A DNA stretch of 64,000 bases from Desmodus rotundus (Eukaryota > Chordata > Mammalia > Chiroptera > Phyllostomidae), in assembly GCF_022682495.2 (NCBI RefSeq), contig NC_071397.1:30457427-30521426 (forward strand), read 5' to 3'. Made by a program: the position numbers and the translations under genes. Below are positions 23,976 through 34,771 of this stretch, piece after piece (within the stretch, counting starts at the first letter, position 1; each line of letters begins with the position of its first letter). The notes beneath the pieces were generated by a model. That model ran no database searches and was not told the origin of the DNA. It saw nothing but the letters and a program-made list of their open reading frames with translations.

Positions 23976-24275
23976 CATGGGTGGAGGTGATCAGAAGGTG
24001 CACATTTCCAGTCATGAAATAAGCCCTGAGGATGTGATGTACAGCATGGTGACCATAGTCAAGACTACTGTACTGTATGTTAGAAAGTTACTAAGAGAGT
24101 AAATCTTCAAAGGTCTCCTCGAAAGAAAAAAAGTTCTAACTGTATGTCATGATGGATATTAACTAGACTTCTGTGATCATTTAGTGAAATATATATATCA
24201 AATTATCTTATTGTATGCCTAAAACTCATGTACACCTAAAACTTATGTGAATTATATCACAATTAATAAAAAAAG
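23165..24275 (+). mobile_element. Old L1 3' part with TG microsatellite
   Basis: Sense L1 from late ORF2 ('aaggggttaatatccaaaat', 'gggaaatgcaaatcaaagcc', 'gatgtggagaaaagggaacc') through the 3' UTR ('acaacatggatggacccgga', 'gtgaagtaagtcaggcagag') to the A-rich end near 24275. The coding part is broken by indels. A (TG)n tract interrupts the 3' UTR G-rich zone. Confidence 0.88.
23912..23975. repeat. (TG)n followed by (GA)n microsatellite
   Basis: About 23 TG units at 23912-23958, then a GA run to 23975, within the L1 3' UTR. The purine-rich 3' UTR tract of L1 often seeds such repeats. Likely length-polymorphic. Confidence 0.95.
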
Positions 24276-25640
24276 AGTGAAAATGCCCAGTAGTATTAGG
24301 AAGTTACTTGATTGAGGAGGTACTTGCTGTAGGGCCGGGGATGGGCCCCCCCAGCACCTTGCCTAAGGCTGTGGTGCTGACCTTTTTAGTTTTAAGTGGA
24401 CTGAAACCTAAACATGTGAATGACTTTCGACACCAATGTAAGGGTCATCAGAGGTAGTGAGCCAATGGGGGTTTGAGTGTTGGAGAATGTGCTGAATGTA
24501 TCATTCCAGACCCTTTCATCAACTCAGTGTAACTTCACACATACACTGCGAGTATTAAAATGATATCAGAGGTGTATATGTTACATTGAGAATTAATTCC
24601 TCTAAACTGCTCACAACATTCTTCCATTTTAGCTCTTTTTATGTTGCTAGACTTCAAATCCTTCCACTACATTCAGTGTATACTCTCAGGGGTTTGTTTT
24701 TTATTTTTACTTTCGATTCTTGTTATCTTGCTCTTCATTACTGTCTTCTTTGGACTAGTCTTTCCAAATTTGTTGGGGATCCTCCCAGGACATGGCTTTG
24801 GAAATTCACTCTCTCATCCTTTGCGTGTTGTAGAATGTACACGCCATCAAGGGTCATGCAGGACTGACGGTGTGTGTCTTTGAACCGCTGATCAACAGTC
24901 TTGACCCTGACTTATATCCTAGAAATGACTTGTTAGAATGAATCCCTGATAGAAATGAATTTTGGGGGGTTTAATTCAACTCTCCCATGAGCCATGGCCC
25001 TGGCCTAGCTGCAAAGATGGATAATAAGGCTTAGACTCCACAGTTAGGAAGGTTGGGGCTGTGGGTGAGAGGCACTTAGGTAGCAGATAACTATGACATT
25101 AGGTTGTGAAAAATGCTGTGAAGAGATCCACAGTGACTGTGCTAAGACGGGGGTGCATTTAACAAAGAAGGGGACATTTACCCCAGCCTGGGGGTGAAGG
25201 GAAGTGTAGAAAGCACAGGCGTGAGTCGTCTTCTCATTGGTTTCTTTTTCTTAACAAAAAGGGTGCAGAAAAATTTTCATCGGATGGGATTTTACTGTAT
25301 GATAATAATACGTATAATAATGGACTCAAATATAGAGCCATCTACAAAATACTTTAAATGGACAATTTTCATCATACTGCTTTCAGATTGTGGTTAGAGC
25401 CTACTTTCAGGAATTATTGACCGTTAATCGTTTTGGACATAATTTCCAGCTCTGTGATTTAGTAGCTGCATTCACCTCTGAGCACTGGTGTCTGCATGTG
25501 TGATTATAAATAATAGTTACCATGCAAGTGTCTCAGTTATCAATTCATTGCCTCTCAGTCTCAAATGCATCCTTTAATACATGCTTTGTGATAACAGAAT
25601 TCTTTAAGAATTTCTCTTTTAAAGTGAACACAAAGTTAAG
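24276..25640. other. Unannotated spacer
   Basis: About 1.36 kb with no recognised repeat, exon or RNA gene. Two overlapping plus-strand open frames at 24586-24883 encode hydrophobic peptides that I take as chance products of T-rich DNA. Confidence 0.35.
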
Positions 25641-26285
25641 TTTTTTTTTAAATTAGGGTGCTGCACGGGCATTGGGGAGAAAGAGGTTCTTTGTGATTTC
25701 CAGTGAGGGCTGGGAGATCAGCAGTGTGGGTGTGAGGACATCGGTGGAACCTGCCCCAGTCACAGGCCCAGGATGAGATCCCTCTGTGATTCTGCAGCGC
25801 TGCTTGATACCACCCTATCTGCAGTCCTCTCAGCATGGGACCCAGAGCTCTGTTCAGCCTACATGCAGGTAGTAGTTCCTTCGGCCAGCTCTGCTGCAAC
25901 CCTCTCTTCCCAGGCTACTGCCCCTGAGGCACCCAGGCTCCACTGCTCACCCGGGTCATGGGTGGCTAAGCACCTGCTCCCTGCCCACACTCTGGTGGGT
26001 GGCCAGCTGTTTGCCCAGCAGCTTTAGACCAGTTCCACCTCTGCCATGTCAGCAGACTCCTCTGCTGTCCTGCGACTCAACCATACTCCCTCCAACAAGT
26101 CCTCGCCCCCTTTCAAATTTGTCCTTCCTTAGGTATCTCCCTTTGCCCTGGGATACTATACAGCATTTTCTCTTATAGTTATTCTTTTCCCTTAGTTTAG
26201 TTATTCTTTATATCCACTTCCCCTGTTTAAGCCACTGTGTGGTTTCTATCTCCTGATTAGACCCAGACTGCTATACCAGTAATGT
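25640..26285 (+). mobile_element. Possible old LTR
   Basis: GC-richer block ending in 'gtttaagccactgtgtggtt' and 'tctcctgattagacccagac', wording I associate with the 3' end of ERVL/MaLR-type LTRs in sense direction. The 5' boundary is not visible, and unique sequence could make up much of the block. Confidence 0.4.
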
Positions 26286-26514
26286 CATAGTAAGGATTGC
26301 ATAAAATAACATTTGGCATAATAAATAGTAATGATAATAGCTGATCCTGTTTCTTCTTCCCTCTTACTTTATAACCCCGAAGTTTGCTTATATATATATA
26401 AGAATGTGTACTTGTGAACTTGTCTGTGTGTGTAATTCTGTGTTAACGCAATGCTAGTTGTGATTCTTCTCATTCAGTTTGCTATGCTACCACTTACTAC
26501 CAGAAATGTAGATT

Positions 26515-26640
26515 TTAGAGCTGGAAGGAAACTTTTAGATCATCCAGCTTAATTGCACATAAAGAAATTGACTAACAAGAAGGCTACAACTCTTGCTAAA
26601 GGCCACAGAGTAAGTTCTGGGTGGGATCTGTATAAGAAGG
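26515..26640 (-). mobile_element. Ancient MIR/L3-type relic, antisense
   Basis: 'tagagctggaaggaaacttt', 'agatcatccagcttaattgc' and 'aaggccacagagtaagttct' resemble the common ancient repeat that reads 'agatcatctagtccaac...cccaaggtcacacag' in mammals. Family assignment between MIR3 and L3 is uncertain. Confidence 0.5.
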
Positions 26641-26726
26641 GATCTCTCCCGAGGACAAGAGTAGGGTTTTCTCTATTGCTGGGATTCGTTCTTTGCACAA
26701 GTTTCAAGTGCAGAGTCATCTAGATG

Positions 26727-27175
26727 GCTGTCATAGCCTCCCAGGGCTGCCATAGCAAATCGCCACAAACTGGGTGGCTTAAAACAACAGAAATTTATTC
26801 TCTCAGTCCTGGAGGACAGGAACCCAAAATGCGGCTGGGCTGTGCTTCCTCTGGGGGCTCCAAGAGTGGATTGCTCCTCACCTCTTCTGGGTCCTGGTGG
26901 CTGTCTGCGTTTCGGGACTTGTGGCTGCATCACCCCCTCTGTCTTCAAATTGCATTCTTTCCTTTGTATCTGATTTCTCCTCTCTGTGTCTCTTATAAGG
27001 ACACTTGTTATTGGATTTAGGGCCACCTGAATGATCCCATATGATCTCCTCATTTCAAGATGCTTAATTACATCTGCAAAGGCTCCTTTTCTAGATAAGG
27101 TAATATTCACAGCTTCCAGGAATTAGGACAGAGACATACCTATTTTGCGGCCACTATTCAGCCCTCTACAATTTT
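26727..27175 (-). mobile_element. MLT1-type LTR (ERVL-MaLR), antisense
   Basis: 'gccatagcaaatcgccacaa', 'actgggtggcttaaaacaac', 'agaaatttattctctcagtc' at the left and 'tattcagccctctac' at the right are the reverse complement of an MLT1 LTR of the older subgroups. The 145-codon minus frame across it (26673-27110) is an accident of the LTR sequence. Confidence 0.85.
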
Positions 27176-27252
27176 TAATAGATGTAGATCCCTAAGGTGC
27201 TGTGAGATGTTACTCTATTAGCTCAGTTAATAAACTGAGAGATGTTTTTAAC

Positions 27253-27286
27253 ATCTATTACTAGTATCTATTAACTAGTAATAGAT
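27253..27286. repeat. Perfect 13-bp inverted repeat (hairpin)
   Basis: Arms 'atctattactagt' (27253-27265) and 'actagtaatagat' (27274-27286) are exact reverse complements around the 8-base loop 'atctatta', which itself repeats the start of the arm. It forms a cruciform or RNA hairpin of low GC. It is not followed by a T-run and is not a terminator; its origin is probably templated switching during replication. Confidence 0.9.
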
Positions 27287-27439
27287 ACTAGTTCCATGGG
27301 CATATTACTTACCAAAGTGACTTGCTTAGGTTTTGGAATAACAGGTATGCTCTGTGAACTTCACTTGGGGAACATTTAGCCTTTTCACTGTGATGCATTT
27401 TGTAACTGTTTCACGTCTTGACAGGATGGTCCTAACTCA

Positions 27440-27655
27440 AACTCTTGAAGAGTGAGTAGAAGTTTAGCAGGTGTGAAGATGCGGCATGGACGTTCCAGGC
27501 ACAGGACGTCAAGTGTAAGGGCACAGGGCAGTGCAAAGGCTGGTGAACAAATTTCAGTGTGTGATAATACTAGCCTGAGTGGCTTGAGGGAAGTGTGTGC
27601 CCAGTGCATGGCACAGAGTAGGCGCCCCATAAAAGGGTGTCAAATGAATGAATGG
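27440..27655 (+). mobile_element. L2 LINE 3' end (weak)
   Basis: Ends in 'cagtgcatggcacagagtag' and 'tcaaatgaatgaatgg', the L2 3' signature; the upstream part is too diverged to be sure. Confidence 0.5.
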
Positions 27656-27677
27656 TGGAAAATATTCCTCAAGGAAT

Positions 27678-27690
27678 TCACTAGGTGGCA
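27678..27690 (+). promoter_or_regulatory. CTCF-like motif
   Basis: 'tcactaggtggca' fits the CTCF core CCASYAGRKGGCR at 12 of 13 positions. CTCF is a zinc-finger protein that anchors chromatin loops; motif direction sets loop direction. Single-motif predictions are often unoccupied. Confidence 0.35.
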
Positions 27691-28984
27691 CTCTTTCATT
27701 TTTGGCAGAGTCTTCATGATAAGTGGCAGATTATTAAGACTTATTGCTGAATTTTTGCGCTTCCTCCAGATATATGGTGTAAACAGGTACCACCTGAGGC
27801 AATGCAGCCTGTCTGCTTCTGTGGATGATGCAGGGAACTCTAGAAATGAGGATTTTCAAGTGACATGGGAAACGAGGAATAACTGAGACTGCTACTGTGT
27901 AACAGTCTGGAAGTCTTTTTGCCTTGGTAAATTTTTGTCTCTCTTCACAATTCTTCCACTTTAGTTCTTTATTTAAAGTGTCTTGCTCCTGGAGAATGAT
28001 TGTAAGATAAAATTTGTAATCTTGCATTTGTTTGAAACTCATCTACTGAATCTGTTCGAATTAAACTTGTTTTACCTTCCATTTTGGAAACAGGAATGTT
28101 AAAAACTGAGTTTCTATACAATATATACAATAAAAATATCATGGAAAAGGATTTTTCAAATATGTAAATAATAATTCCTAATTATAATATATTCAATGTC
28201 TCCTGGAAATAGTTAAAATATATAAAGCCCATTAATAAAATTGCAGCATATATTGAGTCATACCTTAATTTTGAAATATACAGCTCCTCAAGTCAATTCA
28301 TCAGGCATTCTTTATGCTATTGATTTTGACATCTTTGGAGAGAGATTGGCAGGTATGCTAATAACATATGCAGTGAAGTGACAATTAGAATCTAAAATTC
28401 TCTGGAATAATTATACTTCAATTATCCTTATTTGCACCACAGGGCACGTTTTGTTGTTGCTTCTTAATGAAACAAGAAACATTGTCCTTATGAGCCTTTT
28501 CAGATTTTCCCTGTACTTAAAATTCTAAAAATTATTTAGAAAAAAAATTTAAATTAGTTTTAATGCAAACTCGAGGTTCAGTAAAATTTTATTTTGTTAT
28601 AGAATTCTAAAGGGAAATTGGCAGCAAAGTTTCATAAGCCTCGCAGATGAGCTATCCAACATCTCCTAATTGAGAGTTCAAAAACAAAGGGGAAGAAAAT
28701 GATAAACAACAAAGTAAGTGAGTAAACAAAACAAACGTCTGTGAGTAGTATTTCTATACATTAAGTTCATTACATGTAGTAGAATTTAACAAGCATTGGT
28801 GAAAAGAGATAAACTAACAAAATAAAGTAGTATACAAAGCTTTTTTTCCCATCTTTTTGCTGTTCTCACCGAGAGCAAACGTCAAAGCCGGGTTGCTAAC
28901 TTGTTTGGAAATACCGTTGAGATGATGTACAGACAACTATTTTGAAAAGGAGCTTTCCTTCATATTTCGGCTATCACACCTGAC
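27691..28984. other. Unannotated AT-rich spacer
   Basis: Strongly AT-rich, especially 28090-28330 and 28500-28620. No repeat or exon identified. Confidence 0.4.
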
Positions 28985-29170
28985 TTTCTCACTTCTTGTA
29001 TGCTGAGCTATGCCCTTGGCCTATTCTTGTCTTGAGCTCTGGAACGCTGACCCTGATTTCCCACTGATTCTTCTTCAAGACTCAGGTTGAATGTCACCTT
29101 CTTTTAAAATGCCCTAAAATGCTCCCCTCATTTCTTCCCTTTCTGCTCTCATGCCACCAAAGCTGATCAC
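28985..29170 (+). mobile_element. L2 LINE fragment (weak)
   Basis: 'cttcaagactcaggttgaat' followed by 'gtcaccttc' resembles the L2 3' region reading 'aggctcagctcaaatgtcacctcc'. Short and diverged. Confidence 0.4.
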
Positions 29171-30235
29171 TTGCAGCTCCGGCAAAGGCTAATGCTCACC
29201 AACTTTCAAGCTTCTCTCCTTTTTACTAGGTGCCCACCAAACTGTTTCCGAGACCCTTTCAGTTGAAGAGGACCATTTTGACTTGATGGCCAGTTGAATA
29301 TGGACGGAAGGGTAAAAACTACTTCTACATTTGCTTCATAAGAAGCTCTTGCCCACAAGCTTTACTCTCTCTCTCTTGCCCTTCCAACCCTGGAGACCAT
29401 TTATTACAGATGGTGGTGCTACATGCTGGGAAGAGCCGGTGTCCCTGAGGTTGGCCTCAGTCAAGACAGAAACCCTACTTCTTCCTCCCTCATAACCTTC
29501 ATCCAATGACTTTTAAGTACCATCCATTCTAATCTCCTAATCTGTATATGCATCAGTTTTCTCCCACCTTGATGGTCACCACTCTAGTCTACACCACCAG
29601 CCTCTCTCCCTAGACCAGTGAAGTCACCTTCTGCACTGGTCCCTGTGGAGGAGAGACTGTTCCATGACATGACCCCTTTCTGTCCTGCAGGCTGGACCTA
29701 GGTGGAGCTTGCTTCCTGCAAACCCCTCTTAGAGGCTGTTCGATCATGACTGACATTCCTCCTGACATAAATCAACATTCCTCCCTTGCCTCCTGCTATG
29801 TGCCAGTTTTTGGAACAGGCCATTGTCCTATCTTGGTCAAGCATATAAAGTAATTTTCGGTACCTGGTAGCATTCACATACTATTACCAGTGGCCATCCC
29901 TATGTAATCCTTTGGCATCTGGCATGCGTTGTGGGATCCTTTCATCTTATAGCCACCCCAGCAATCCTCGTATGTGAGTTTCCCCTTATAAACTCTATGA
30001 ATTTCCAGGTGGAGCGGCCAGCCCTTTGCTGAGGAAGGCAGATTTTCAGTCTCGGGGTCTTGTCCTGGGTCTGTGTATGTGAATAGCTCTCCAGCATCTA
30101 AAGTAGTCTTTGGTTCATCTGCATCAGGATGATGAAATTCCAAAAATGCAAATCTGAAGTGTTTAAAACTCTTCAGTAAAGCTCAACACTGTGCTGGTTT
30201 TATTGGGCCTCCCATCGCCTGTGCCTTCATACTAC
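29171..30235. other. Unresolved stretch with a 89-102 codon minus frame
   Basis: The part 29330-29480 has the wording of an old LTR ('ccctggagaccatttattac', 'agatggtggtgctac') but I cannot name it. On the minus strand 29874-30179 is open for about 102 codons, with a balanced composition including 'HHPDADEPKTTLDAGE' and 'GWPLHLEIHRVYKG'. There is no ATG near its start and no recognised family. It may be a decayed internal retroviral or other repeat sequence, or chance. Confidence 0.3.
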
Positions 30236-30239
30236 CCAG

Positions 30240-30535
30240 TCTTTCCCTTCCTCACCCTCAGTGTAGGCTCCTGATATTTCTTCTTAACTCTTGCTATGTG
30301 CCATCTCCACCTACCCCCTATACCTCCACATGGCCAAATCCTTTGCCTCAGAACTGGGGAAATTCTAGTCATTCCTCAGAAAAGAGCTCCAAGTTTATTT
30401 CTTCAGGGAAGTCTGCCGGGTCTCCTAGACTGTATCTCCACTCAACATGTTCCTTGTTTTAAGTTTATATATTTAGTATCCATACCATTCACCACTATAT
30501 CCCCAAGTCTTTGTGCCTAGCACCAAGAAGAAAAT
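30240..30535 (+). mobile_element. L2 LINE 3' end
   Basis: 'tctagtcattcctcag', 'cttcagggaagtctgccggg', 'tagactgtatctccactcaa' and 'atccccaagtctttgtgcct' followed by 'agcacc' follow the L2 3' region in sense direction. Confidence 0.65.
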
Positions 30536-30559
30536 AAAGATTAATTAACTGAATTATTT

Positions 30560-30720
30560 TACTTATTGGACATGAACATAAATGTATTTTTATGTATCTC
30601 TCATCTACTATACTTTGAAATCCTTGAAATTATACGCCAGACTTTCCATTGCTAACATAATGCCTAGCACGGAGTTGGTGTCTAAAAGCATTGACTAGTG
30701 AGTAAATGACTGAATGAATT
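30560..30720 (+). mobile_element. Second L2 LINE 3' end
   Basis: 'gctaacataatgcctagcac', then 'ggagttggtgtctaaaagca' and 'taaatgactgaatgaatt' are an independent L2 3' terminus right after the previous one. Confidence 0.65.
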
Positions 30721-31261
30721 AGCAAGAGGGGTGCCTGTGCTTGCTCCCTGTGCTAAGAGCTAGGATGTGGCAGTTCAGTGTGATCAGGGCTATAATGTAC
30801 AGAAGTACGGAGAATCCCAAGGGCTGCAATCTCTGTGTGGGCTCTAAGAATCACATATATGAAACAGGAACATAAACTACAGGTGTGTAAATATTCATGG
30901 TCTAGGGGTTTTTTTCCTGATTCTTTGAGGAAAGATATGGGTGGAGAAATAGGGAGTGAAGGGAAGTCTGCACTGGCTGGGTAAGAGTAAGAGCTTTTGG
31001 TGCAAGCTGAGGTACGAGGAGAGAAGCTTTGGGACAGGTATAAGCTAAAAGACAAAGGCAAAGGAGTGAGGGCGGAAGAGGAAATTTTAATAATTTGAGG
31101 ATTGCCAGTTCATGTTTATTGAAGAATGCCAGTAACCATTTTAATAAATATTTAATTATTTTGGGTTTTAGACTATTTCTCTAAATATAACTCCATACTG
31201 ACACAGGGACACAAGATTTATTTATGAAAGGGGAAAAAAAGCATTTCCTCTGGATACTTTC
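30721..31261. other. Unannotated spacer
   Basis: About 540 bases, no gene or repeat recognised. The minus-strand frame at 30753-31061 is Ser/Pro-rich and not convincing. Confidence 0.35.
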
Positions 31262-31410
31262 ACACAGTCATCTCATTTGACGTGCAAGGAAATCTCATGA
31301 GTAGTTTGGATAAGTGTTAGGGATTATAGCCATTTTACATACAGAAACTGAGACCCTGAGAAGTTAAGAGGCCTAATCAAAGTCAAAACTAGTAAGTGAA
31401 AACATGAGAC
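31262..31410 (-). mobile_element. MIR SINE, antisense
   Basis: 'cacacagtcatctcatttga', 'agccattttacatacagaaa', 'ctgagaccctgagaagttaa', 'aatcaaagtcaaaactagta': reversed MIR. Confidence 0.7.
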
Positions 31411-31639
31411 ATCAGCCAGCTCTTCCTACATTAACACCATACACCTGATGCTCTCTACTACTCTTTCATGCTGCCACTGGGAAAAAAAAATACTTGATTC
31501 CTTATTTGAAAATTAAACTTTTAAACATAAAAATGTGGGTAAGACTAAAAGAATCATTAAGAAAAGAATAGTACAGGGGAACCTATATTTATTTAAGTAT
31601 GTTTCCTCCAAAGGGCCACATACGAACTGACTGATATAT

Positions 31640-32260
31640 AAATTTATTCATCCATTCATTTATTCAACAAGCATTTATGGTATCAAACCTATTGATAGTA
31701 GCCAGGAGACTGAAATATAAATATGGAAGAATCCCTGTTCTCAAGGAGTTTACTCATGGTGGGTAAGAAGATGTATTAACAGAAAATGAGAAAACAGCGA
31801 AATTAAATGCACTGATAGAAAATAGATACAGTACTATTGGAGTATCGAGATGAATCATGTAATTCAGTCTACAGGTGGGATCAAGAAAGGCTTTCTAGAA
31901 CTTGACTTGAGCTAAGTCTCATAGGTTGAGGAAACATTCCAGACAGTGAGATCAACATAACTAAGGACTGCAGAGAGAGAGGCAGGACACTGTGTGTGTG
32001 TGTGTGTGTGTGCTTGATTGGACTATAATCAAGTGTATGCTTTGCTAAAACTTAATTACAAGGTAAGGAATGGAGACAAATATGACCAAGATATGAAGGG
32101 TTTTGCATGTCATGTCAAAGTGTTCAGATTGTATAGGTGCGCAATGAGGGAATCATGAAAGGGAACGAATGCCATGGTTATGTCTCCATTCGGACAGGTG
32201 ACCCTGGCTATTGGGTAATGGAAGGATTAAAGAGCAGAAGACCAGAGGCATTTTATTTAA
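31640..32260 (-). mobile_element. L2 LINE 3' region, antisense
   Basis: Opens with 'ttcatccattcatttattca', 'acaagcatttatgg', passes 'tccctgttctcaaggagttt' and 'aaaggctttctagaacttga', and closes with 'aatgccatggttatg...gtgaccctggctattgg'. This is L2 read backwards over about 600 bp, interrupted by a TG tract. Confidence 0.75.
31990..32012. repeat. (TG)n microsatellite
   Basis: About 11 TG units within the antisense L2. Confidence 0.95.
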
Positions 32261-33400
32261 GTATCTTTAGGTCAATTTATCCTATGAATCTAAGACCAAT
32301 CTAATTTATATATTCATGAATGAAACAACAGTAATACACATGGAAAACAACAACCACCACCTCTACAGGAATAGACACAATTTAATTTTCTCATGTTTTA
32401 TAGTTTATTTATATAAATAACATTGGAGATTTTGAGATTTTAGATTCTTGACATGCATTTCAATTTCCCAAAGTAAGAGTGAGGAAGCTATCAAATGATA
32501 AAAAAAATGAAACCAAACCAAACCAAACCAAAAAACTTCAGCCATAAGACCATTACAAAGAAAAATTGCTCCATAGAGAAAAGATGATTTCAGAAAAAGG
32601 TGTTCTAAAAATAACCAAAACAAGGAGAATTCAAAAGCAAGATCCTGGGAGCCCGTGATATGAACAGATGGGCCACACTAAATTTATGTATTTTCTGGAC
32701 ATTTGGACCACATGATTGAGAGTTTCTATATGAACAGATTTCTGTTTATGAAAGAGATCTCTACTATCCCCAAACAATAGAAGATTAAGATTCCAGCCAA
32801 TGCTTTAAAACCAGAGGATCAGAAGTAGTTGATATTATAGACAAAGGTCTATTTTTATTACATTTTTCATGCATAAAATGATGAATACACAGATAGCTTA
32901 GATTTCAGACCCTACAAGGAAATAGAACTGCTATATTTGGAGGGCAAATTGCTTTCCATTGATCAGTGTTTCTGGGACTCAGACAAGTAGGTGAGAGTGA
33001 TGAGTCTCAAGTTCTAAGAGCTACAACTGAGTTTCTGCAGATAATATTCAACAGCTTTCTGCATGGCAATAGTTACTCTATTACAAAAGTGATATTCTTG
33101 AGAATGTCTTTAAAAGAGGAAAAATTGCTTAACTATTTCCCAAAGTTGTATCCCAAAGATAATTATAGAACTATATTGCCTGCCAAGCTGTTAGAATGCT
33201 AGAATCTTAGGAAAAATAGAGTTTCTAGGGAGTCTCTTTTTGCTGGCTTTATAGAGTCAGAGACTTCAAACAACTTTTCTTTGAAGATACTGCTGAAAGG
33301 AAAGAGCAAGTAGAAGATTTTTAAGTAAAAAGTCACATTCATTCAAACCTGAAGTTTTAACAATTCTGCTATGTCCAGCCATTCTACTTTTACTGTTTTT
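32261..33400. other. Unannotated AT-rich spacer
   Basis: No exon or RNA gene seen. It includes a short (accaa)n run, 'aaaccaaaccaaaccaaacc', at about 32508-32531. Confidence 0.4.
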
Positions 33401-33404
33401 AATC

Positions 33405-33495
33405 TTTGTTGAAATCAGAATCACTTGAAGAGCTTGTTAAATAAATATCCCTGAGCTATACACCAAAATTATTGAGTTAGATAGTAGGAGGTATC
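33405..33495 (+). mobile_element. MER5-like hAT fragment
   Basis: 'gaaatcagaatcacttgaag' followed by 'agcttgttaaataaatatcc' and 'tgagctatacacc' resembles the MER5A/Charlie wording 'cagaatcacctggggagctt...cctgggcc'. Short and old. Confidence 0.5.
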
Positions 33496-34388
33496 TCAAA
33501 GTTCATTTCTGCTTTGTGAAATGTAAAATAGGCAAACTTCTTTTCCGTGTGTGAATTATGGTGAGTTTTAAAAACCAATAGCTACACTCCCTTGCCTTCC
33601 CTCCACTAACACACAATTACTTTTTAAGTTTTGTTGCTGCAGTTCAGGGGGAAGGAAATACCAATAATATGAGTTGGTATAGCCAAAGGTTTATTAATCA
33701 TGGCAGTTCCTGTTCATTAATTTCAAGGATTTACTTTTCCAAAAAAGAAGAAGTAGTCATAGTAATTTTGGATCTTTGCGATGATTATCATCTAAAACAT
33801 ACTTGTTTAAAAAAATTAGATCTGAGGTGGGAGGAACTTTGGATTGGAACTATAAGGAAGCAAAGACAAAATTTAAGAGGTTTGTACAGTAAATGAAATT
33901 TGAAGTTATTGACACAGACATTTGGGAATTAGGAGAAGGAAATGTCAAAGGTTACTGAGGCTTTTGAATGTGACTGTCCTCTGTGATTAAGGGGCCTCTG
34001 GTGTGTCCTGAACACAAGGGCTTCTGGGACTCTAAGAACCATCACAGTTGACTAACGATAGTCACCTTTCTTCTTTTAAAGGGAAAATTCTTTGGCTCAA
34101 GGACTATCTTAAAGTGTCTTTAGTCCTTTGTATTTTAGATTCCACAATAATTACTTGAAAATTGATTCATAGATTGGTTCTTTCAAAATAATTTCCTTTT
34201 AGCTATATATTTCTTTTTAGCTATAAATAGAAATAGATATTTCTATTTAGCAAAGTAAATGGGATGAATTAAAGATTGTTACTGACTGTGTAGTCTTTCT
34301 TTGTTAGGGTCTATTGTCTTTTGTATTTTAGAGCTCCTCCTCCAAATAATGAGTAAATACAAATCAAAAATAAAAATTTCAAAAATTC
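33496..34388. other. Unannotated spacer
   Basis: About 890 AT-rich bases. A local direct repeat of 'tatatttctttttagctata' type occurs at 34196-34222. No gene identified. Confidence 0.4.
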
Positions 34389-34397
34389 ACAAAATTA

Positions 34398-34607
34398 GGC
34401 CCTGACTGGTGTGACTTGTTATTTGGCCATTTGGCCATTTGTCCCTAAAAGCAAAATGTTGCCTGTTCGATCCTGGTCAGGGCACAAGCCTAGGTTGAGG
34501 GTTCAGTCCCCAGTTGGGGTGCATATGAGAAACAACCGATCACTTGTTTCTTTTTTTTTTAATATGGAATGCTTCACGAACTTCCGTGTCATCCTTGCGC
34601 AGGCGCC

Positions 34608-34643
<36 letters not shown>

Positions 34644-34760
34644 TTGTGCTGCCGAAGCGAGCACCGATTATTTGTTTCTTATTCATATCGATGTTTCTCT
34701 CTTTCTCCCTCCTTTCTCTTCTCTCTAAAAACAAATAAATAAAATCTTTTTTTTTAATTT
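34398..34760 (+). mobile_element. VES SINE split by a U6 retrocopy
   Basis: Head 'ggccctgactggtgtgact' at 34398, B-box-like 'gggttcagtccccagttggg' at 34499-34518, then the 112-bp U6 insertion. The VES continues as 'tcatatcgatgtttctctct' and ends in 'aaacaaataaataaaatc' plus a T-run. A VES target duplication 'acaaaattagg' lies at 34389-34399 and 34761-34771. Confidence 0.92.
34553..34664 (-). pseudogene. U6 spliceosomal snRNA retropseudogene
   Basis: On the minus strand, from 34664 downward, the sequence starts 'gtgctcgcttcggcagcac' and runs through 'gaacgatacagagaagatta' to 'gaagcattccatatt' (34561), the full length of U6. I count about five differences from the mammalian U6 I remember. A short A-tail (T-run at 34553-34560) and a 16-bp target duplication (34537-34552 'cgatcacttgtttctt' and 34665-34680 'cgattatttgtttctt') show that it was copied from RNA by L1 machinery. 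No upstream U6-type promoter (PSE/TATA) is expected, since the flank is VES. Confidence 0.93.
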
Positions 34761-34771
34761 ACAAAATTAGG

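Noticed and set aside
26673..27110. 145-codon minus-strand open frame as a gene
   Set aside because: It coincides with an antisense MLT1 LTR, which explains the sequence without a gene.
27452..27886. 144-codon plus-strand open frame as a gene
   Set aside because: Its first part overlaps an L2-like 3' end, composition is unremarkable and no family is recognised.
34561..34664. Functional U6 snRNA gene
   Set aside because: It has an A-tail, target duplications and about five substitutions, and lies inside a SINE without a U6 promoter, so it is a retrocopy.
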